A stretch of DNA of 64,000 bases from Rhizobium sp. 18065 (lineage in GTDB: Bacteria; Pseudomonadota; Alphaproteobacteria; Rhizobiales; Rhizobiaceae). The translations under genes and the position numbers were made by a program. Within the stretch, counting starts at the first letter, position 1. The number at the start of each line of letters is the position of its first letter. The notes under the pieces are model-generated. The model worked only from the letters and a program-made list of their open reading frames with translations. It was not told where the DNA came from and did no database searches. Location of the stretch: contig NZ_CACSJP010000016.1 of NCBI RefSeq assembly GCF_902706095.1, forward strand, positions 1 through 64,000, in the 5' to 3' direction. Shown piece after piece: positions 60,195 to 64,000 of this stretch.

Positions 60195-60755
60195 TTAAGC
60201 AGCCTTCGCGACCGCTGCCGGTGCGACGAGGGCCTTGGGGAATTTCTGGCGGGGGTGAAAAATGGTCAGTTGGGTGTTGCGGACGTCAAACCGGTACCAA
60301 GCGTACCGCTTGAAGCTCTTGTGCTTGGTGTCTGCGAACCACCGGATCTGGCCGATCGGCACCACATCCGAGCACATCGGCATGTAGGGCATGGCGTGCT
60401 CCAGATATTTGAAATCCGCCTCAAGCAGCATCCATGTCGGCGCAATCGTCGGGAACAGCCCAAGCATCTGCTTGAGAATTGACCAGGTGTACGGCGGGTT
60501 GGTGATGATCGCATCGACGATGAGCGCGCGCAGGACAGGATCAGTCAGAGCGTCGGTACCGTAGCGGATATCGTCAGAGTGGATGCACAGAGGGCCAAAG
60601 CTCTCGACATGCTCCACGAGCTGGCCGTTTGAGCAGCACGGCTCGGCAAAGGTGCGGACGCCGGACAGGAAGGCCCGCAACGGCAAAGCCGGTTCCAGCG
60701 GCGTGTTGTATTCGTCGTGCTTGTTGCGCGGGAATTTCTTGTATTGTTTCGGCAT
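60195..60755 (-). CDS. Putative DNA N6-adenine methylase-like protein, 186 aa
   Basis: AEPCCSNGQLVEHVESFGPLCIHSDDIRYG resembles the SAM-binding motif (normally E..C.GG..) and DAIITNPPYTWSILKQML carries the NPPY catalytic motif of N6-adenine methylases. Shorter than a typical Dam-type enzyme. Shares TGATG with the next gene. Protection of phage DNA is likely but unproven. Confidence 0.75.
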   Translation of the reverse strand: MPKQYKKFPRNKHDEYNTPLEPALPLRAFLSGVRTFAEPCCSNGQLVEHVESFGPLCIHSDDIRYGTDALTDPVLRALIVDAIITNPPYTWSILKQMLGLFPTIAPTWMLLEADFKYLEHAMPYMPMCSDVVPIGQIRWFADTKHKSFKRYAWYRFDVRNTQLTIFHPRQKFPKALVAPAAVAKAA

Positions 60756-61105
60756 CAGGCTGCTGCCTGCCGGAACACATGCTGCATCTGGTCGACGCGA
60801 TTGGCCGCAAGGGCCTGGTCGAGAACCAATTGCTGGTGCGCCGACAGTTTGCCGCCACGCTGCCAGAAGCGGATCACATCACCGGGCTGGCCCGCTGCCG
60901 CATCCATTTCAGCGTCAAAGCTCTCGATCGCGCCATCGGCCCAGCGGTCAAAATCGCTGACATCACGAAAGCCCGTCTTTTCGGTTTCCCGTGGCGCCGG
61001 CTCATCGCTGATTTCAATGCATGGCATCATCGGCCGCATGCAGCAGTCAGGGAAGATGCTCGACTCGTCGGCCCAGCCGCAAAATGCACATGTCCATCTG
61101 GTCAT
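60755..61105 (-). CDS. Hypothetical phage protein with zinc-finger N-terminus, 116 aa
   Basis: TRWTCAFCGWADESSIFPDCCMRPMMPC gives five Cys, a likely zinc site. The rest is helical (AAGQPGDVIRFWQRGGKLSAHQQLVLDQALAAN). Function unknown. Confidence 0.6.
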   Translation of the reverse strand: MTRWTCAFCGWADESSIFPDCCMRPMMPCIEISDEPAPRETEKTGFRDVSDFDRWADGAIESFDAEMDAAAGQPGDVIRFWQRGGKLSAHQQLVLDQALAANRVDQMQHVFRQAAA

Positions 61106-61114
61106 GGCAGCGCC

Positions 61115-61243
61115 TCAACGGTTCAAGGCGAAATGGCAGGTCTCGAAGCTATGGCGCTCCTGACACTGTTCCATCGCCTTTTTGCTGGGCGCACAAAGGA
61201 CCACGAGCGCAATCGCGCTCGCAAATGCGAGACTGATTTTCAT
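61115..61243 (-). CDS. Small secreted Cys protein, 42 aa
   Basis: The first gene after the operator pair, from ATG 61243. Signal peptide-like MKISLAFASAIALVVLCAPS with a possible lipobox near LVVLCA, then a short Cys-containing tail (MEQCQERHSFETCHF). Function unknown. Confidence 0.65.
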   Translation of the reverse strand: MKISLAFASAIALVVLCAPSKKAMEQCQERHSFETCHFALNR

Positions 61244-61285
61244 GTGATGGCTCCGATTATCGGTTACCCGATGCTTCGTCACCAT

Positions 61286-61338
61286 AGTTGCGTTAAACGG
61301 AACCTAAGTCAAGCGACAAAGTTGCGTTAAACGGAACC
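61286..61338. promoter_or_regulatory. Two phage repressor operators upstream of the minus-strand early operon
   Basis: The dyad GGTTSCGTTWAACGSAACC occurs at 61286-61304 and 61320-61338, 34 bp apart, each with an outer A in place of one G. The first overlaps a promoter (TTGACT, 17 nt, AACTAT on the minus strand). Identical to the copy at 62486. Confidence 0.85.
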
Positions 61339-61383
61339 GAATGCAATCAGACGCACCTGTGGCGTAGCGTCAAAAGCAATCAA

Positions 61384-62040
61384 TCACTTGCACTGTGGGA
61401 AAAGGCCGAGAGGATCGCTGACTTTGTGGCCTGGAGGGAAAGGGCAGGGCTCTTCGCCGGCAGCAACAGGCGGAGGCGTGACCAGGCCGAAAGCTTTGAG
61501 CTCGCCCGGGCTGAAATAGTACATCGACGAGGGCGGCGTCATCATCGCCACGGTTAAAACCTCGCTGCTGACGCCCATCGATCGGAAGTAGGCCATCAGG
61601 ACGCCGGCGAACGACTGTGACGATTCCACCGCCTCTGCCGATTCGATGTCGCCCTCCCACCGGAACTGGTGGACACCCAGCTTCCCGCCGTCGAACACCA
61701 TACGGCTCGATCCGCCGATGAATGCGAAAGCGCAGGAAGATGCACACTCACTGTCGCCAGGCACCACGGTAGACATGTCAGCCGCTCTGATGGCCTCGCC
61801 AAGGCCCACGCCGCCAATGACGGAGCCGCCGGGCGAATCGAGCATCACGAATTGAGCTTTGGACGATAGGCTAGAGATATAGGCCTCGAACGCCGCAGGA
61901 CTGTCCTCGGAGATCTCGCCAGACACGACCACGTATCCATGTCCGGCCTTCGTAGTGCCGTGGTCGAATTCAATGGCCGCTGCCGGGGAGATCGCAACGC
62001 TGGCACCGCATAGGAAGGAATACCAGCCCAGGCGCTTCAT
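61384..62040 (-). CDS. Secreted ClpP-fold (serine protease-like) protein, 218 aa
   Basis: Signal peptide (FLCGASVAISPAAA), then VVVSGEISEDSPAAFEAYI, QFVMLDSPGGSVIGGVGLGEAI and SECASSCAFAFIGGSSRM carry the ClpP-fold layout, with Ser in ASSCAF as the presumed nucleophile. KLGVHQFRW is the following His region. Periplasmic. It shares TAATG with the repressor gene just upstream, so the two are translationally coupled and expressed in the lysogen. Substrate unknown. Confidence 0.8.
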   Translation of the reverse strand: MKRLGWYSFLCGASVAISPAAAIEFDHGTTKAGHGYVVVSGEISEDSPAAFEAYISSLSSKAQFVMLDSPGGSVIGGVGLGEAIRAADMSTVVPGDSECASSCAFAFIGGSSRMVFDGGKLGVHQFRWEGDIESAEAVESSQSFAGVLMAYFRSMGVSSEVLTVAMMTPPSSMYYFSPGELKAFGLVTPPPVAAGEEPCPFPPGHKVSDPLGLFPQCK

Positions 62041-62417
62041 TACCCGCTCCGCCCTACCTTCGACGATTCGCCGTTGTCGTCACGCGGTGGCGTGGCTCCG
62101 ATGCTTTCGAAGAACAGCTTCAACATAGCCACGGCCTTTTCGCGCTGATCATCAGTCTTATCGCGAAACATCTTGGCCATCCAGTCATCGTCGGGATGGC
62201 GGAAGAGGCTCACCACCTCGTCGACATTGAGATAATCAGCCAGTGGCATGAGGTATTTTTCAGTCGGGATCACCCCTTCCGCGAACCAGCGATAGACCAC
62301 GCTTTTTTCGATACCGAGATCGCGAACGATATCGGCCTGCTTTTTCCCGCGCAGTTCGGCCCATTCCTGAATGAAATGGCGGCGCTTTGGTCCGTCGTGA
62401 TCGTGCTCGTTGCTCAT
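62040..62417 (-). CDS. Phage repressor-like HTH protein, 125 aa
   Basis: FIQEWAELRGKKQADIVRDLGIEKSVVYRWFAEGVIPTEKYLMPLADYLNVDEVVSLF is a clean Xre/Cro HTH. The C-terminus is short and helical, with no LexA-like protease domain. The ATG at 62417 is chosen because the operator and divergent promoter lie just beyond it. The gene is divergent from the small Cro-like gene, the usual immunity switch. It likely binds the 19-bp operators. Confidence 0.85.
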   Translation of the reverse strand: MSNEHDHDGPKRRHFIQEWAELRGKKQADIVRDLGIEKSVVYRWFAEGVIPTEKYLMPLADYLNVDEVVSLFRHPDDDWMAKMFRDKTDDQREKAVAMLKLFFESIGATPPRDDNGESSKVGRSG

Positions 62418-62485
62418 GACGCAACTTGTATCAGGATCACACATTCGCTTCGCCGTCGTGAAACCCAACCTGATCTCTTGACACT

Positions 62486-62504
62486 GGTTCCGTTTAACGC
62501 AACC
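62486..62504. promoter_or_regulatory. Phage operator between repressor and Cro genes
   Basis: 19-bp dyad GGTTCCGTTTAACGCAACC, between a TTGACA -35 at 62478 and an AACCAT -10 on the plus strand, 10 bp upstream of the Cro-like start. Confidence 0.85.
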
Positions 62505-62513
62505 ATTGGCGTC

Positions 62514-62756
62514 ATGAACACGAAGCAGTCCATCAGCCCCATCAAAGCGTTTCGCGAATCCAAAGGCATGCGCCAGCAGGATTTCGGAGCTCTGTTCAAT
62601 CCGCCCTTCGGCAAGACCAGCGTGCACCGCTGGGAGGTCGACGGCGTGCCGCTCGAGCGCGTTCTCGAAATCGAGAAGGTCACGGGCATCCCCCGAACCG
62701 AGCTTGCGCCCGAGTTTTTCGCACCTGTCGAGATGAAGAGGGCCGTGGGTCAATGA
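62514..62756 (+). CDS. YdaS/Cro-like HTH regulator, 80 aa
   Basis: SISPIKAFRESKGMRQQDFGALFNPPFGKTSVHRWEVDGVPLERVLEIEKVTGIPRTELAPEFF is the YdaS/Cro-type fold with the TGIPRTELAPE ending. The ATG at 62514 sits 10 bp from an operator. Likely Cro for the plus-strand operon. Shares ATGA with the next gene. Confidence 0.85.
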   Translation: MNTKQSISPIKAFRESKGMRQQDFGALFNPPFGKTSVHRWEVDGVPLERVLEIEKVTGIPRTELAPEFFAPVEMKRAVGQ

Positions 62757-63436
62757 CTGCATTAATCCTTTCCTTTCCTTCGGTCAGCACCCGCCCCCCT
62801 CAGCTGACTGAACGGCCGGCGATCTCCCAAGCCGCCGGCCGCCCTCTCTCCCCGTCGAAGCTGATCAAGAAGCTGCTCAAAAGCCTCTCCGATCGGCTTC
62901 CAGCATCCGCTTTCCAGCGGATGGGGAAGCAAGCCATGATCGCGCTGCCTGTCCGCAACACGCGCCTGATTGCCTTGCCTACCCACGCCTCACCCCTTTC
63001 GTCGCAAGGGAGCATCACCGGAATATTCGGTTTTGCCGAGGAAGAGCCCCTGTGTTTCGATAGAACCACAAGGCCCTGGCGGGGATCTGCCACTCAGGCG
63101 CCGCAAGGTTGCGGGAAGCGCCAAGCAAAGTTTGATCCTGCCGGCATGGCAGACTGGCTGCGCAAAGCCTTCCCGCAATCGACATGCCACCACATCGAGG
63201 CACGCACCGGCATTGCCGCCGCCACGATTGAGAATTGGCTGCTGCGTCGGTCCCAGCCTTCGGTCGAGCACTTCTCGACGCTGATCGCAGTCTTCGGGCC
63301 CGCACTCCTTGCCGCATGCATGGAGCGTCCGCCTGGTTGGGTTGCTCGTGCCGCCGACGGCGAGCGCGCGCGCCAGCTCGACGAAGAGATCGCCCGCCTG
63401 CGCAGCGAGCGTGATGCTCTTGAGCGGAGTGCTTGA
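62753..63436 (+). CDS. Hypothetical phage protein with HTH-like C-terminus, 227 aa
   Basis: The C-terminal half (MADWLRKAFPQSTCHHIEARTGIAAATIENWLLRRSQPSVEHFSTLI) looks like a helix-turn-helix domain, and a coiled coil ends it (EEIARLRSERDALE). The N-terminal half is Ser/Pro-rich without a recognisable fold. It follows Cro by ATGA overlap, so is an early lytic gene. Confidence 0.65.
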   Translation: MTALILSFPSVSTRPPQLTERPAISQAAGRPLSPSKLIKKLLKSLSDRLPASAFQRMGKQAMIALPVRNTRLIALPTHASPLSSQGSITGIFGFAEEEPLCFDRTTRPWRGSATQAPQGCGKRQAKFDPAGMADWLRKAFPQSTCHHIEARTGIAAATIENWLLRRSQPSVEHFSTLIAVFGPALLAACMERPPGWVARAADGERARQLDEEIARLRSERDALERSA

Positions 63437-63720
63437 TGCGCCGTGAAACCTCAGTCAACAGCCTCGCCCAGGAAGCAGAGCAGGCCAAGATCCGGGTCGC
63501 TCGCAACGCTGCCCGATCCCCGACGCTCACAGATACCGAGATCATCGAAGGTCTTCGCCGTCAGATGGACGGCAAGATCTGGTGGCTGGAGAAGCACAGC
63601 ACGACAGGTCGCTGGTCTCAGAACGACATCGACCGCAAAACTTCGGAGCTCGCCGTCCTGGTGCAGGCGCACGATCGCATCAAGACCCTTGAGGGAAGCG
63701 ATGCACCAGCCCCTCCCTAA
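63436..63720 (+). CDS. Hypothetical phage protein, 94 aa
   Basis: ETSVNSLAQEAEQAKIRVARNAARSPTLTDTEII..., helical and charged. ATG 63436 with GGAG shortly upstream. Its 3' end overlaps the next frame by 20 bp. No family recognised. Confidence 0.6.
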   Translation: MRRETSVNSLAQEAEQAKIRVARNAARSPTLTDTEIIEGLRRQMDGKIWWLEKHSTTGRWSQNDIDRKTSELAVLVQAHDRIKTLEGSDAPAPP

Positions 63721-64000
63721 GCGCGCAATCCCGACCGCCAACAATGTTTCGTTCCACGCCGTCACGCGGTTTGTGCAGCGCATCCTCGGCGTCACGGTTG
63801 AGGGCGATTTCGTCAGCAACAAGGTTCAAGCGCAGCACCACTGCGACGCGGCCGGTCTGACGATTGAAAAAGTCCGCCTCATGATCTGGACCCCGGCAGT
63901 CGAAATGGCTGCCCGGTCGGGCTTTCCAAGTGTTGGGACGTCGATGTTTCGCGCCACGTTCAATGGCGACGGCGTCGTCGTCACGATTCGAGAGCCCAGC
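63701..64000 (+). CDS. Phage hypothetical protein, N-terminal part (runs off the right edge)
   Basis: Open from ATG 63701 (GGGAAG upstream) to the edge, 100 codons: ANNVSFHAVTRFVQRIL, then TIEKVRLMIWTPAVEMAARSGFP. The FHAVTRFVQRIL motif occurs in phage proteins of this type; function unknown. Overlaps the previous gene. Confidence 0.6.
   Translation, partial: MHQPLPKRAIPTANNVSFHAVTRFVQRILGVTVEGDFVSNKVQAQHHCDAAGLTIEKVRLMIWTPAVEMAARSGFPSVGTSMFRATFNGDGVVVTIREPS

Larger units (their letters stand above)
48600..64000. mobile_element. Prophage or prophage-like element, early region (continues past the right edge)
   Basis: About 27 minus-strand genes overlap by 1-14 bp, most being small, zinc-motif or DUF551-type proteins. 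They end in a divergent repressor/Cro pair at 62040-62756 with plus-strand genes running off the right edge. Phage-type families include DUF551, Gp37/Gp68 (DUF5131), an ASCH protein, a phage J-domain protein and a DNA methylase-like protein. Replication, packaging, tail, lysis and integrase genes are not in the window. Confidence 0.8.

Noticed and set aside
1..64000. CRISPR array
   Set aside because: No regularly spaced direct repeats of suitable length were seen anywhere.

Overview
The window is a contiguous piece of a high-GC alphaproteobacterial chromosome, almost certainly Rhizobiaceae or a close relative. Signs of this are an UvrB with a rhizobial-type N-terminal extension, paired DUF1127 proteins, ExoD, entericidin-like lipoproteins, and three families of palindromic repeats typical of rhizobial genomes. 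No rRNA, tRNA or CRISPR array was found.

Layout. 1-2.3 kb: the tail of an IS5-type transposase, a cold-shock protein, a J-domain protein and a hypothetical protein. 2.3-5.5 kb: an AT-rich accessory segment with one large SIR2-NTPase gene that looks like an anti-phage effector. A 3' fragment of a second, diverged uvrB follows it. 5.9-26.3 kb: ordinary chromosomal genes, including a small antibiotic-biosynthesis-type monooxygenase, uvrB, an HNH nuclease, a GGDEF-EAL protein, a chemoreceptor, transporters, and several regulators (GlxA, LysR, MocR/PdxR, TetR) next to divergent targets with visible operators.

26.3-47.2 kb: a one-carbon region. It holds an MttB-family methyltransferase, its corrinoid protein, a RamA-like corrinoid activase, a methyl-THF:corrinoid methyltransferase, a MetF-like reductase with a separate zinc/Cys-rich partner, a 'virulence factor' family protein, DUF1638, betaine-homocysteine methyltransferase (bmt), a glycine betaine/proline-type ABC importer and cobyric acid synthase. 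Read together: the importer brings in a quaternary amine; MttB moves a methyl group to the corrinoid protein, which RamA keeps reduced; the pterin methyltransferase passes the methyl to THF; the MetF pair oxidises it. Bmt offers a parallel B12-independent route to methionine, and CobQ supports cobalamin supply. Substrate and direction are inference.

48.4-64 kb: the early region of a prophage, or a prophage-like element, that continues past the window. About 25 tightly overlapping minus-strand genes end in a divergent repressor/Cro switch near 62.4 kb. A 19-bp near-palindromic operator occurs three times, once at the switch and twice before the minus-strand early operon. Cargo includes an Arr-like ADP-ribosyltransferase, a TAXI-type periplasmic binding protein, a secreted ClpP-fold protein coupled to the repressor, a DHH phosphoesterase, a Gp37/Gp68 protein, an ASCH protein, a J-domain protein and a DNA methylase-like protein. 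No integrase or structural gene lies in the window.
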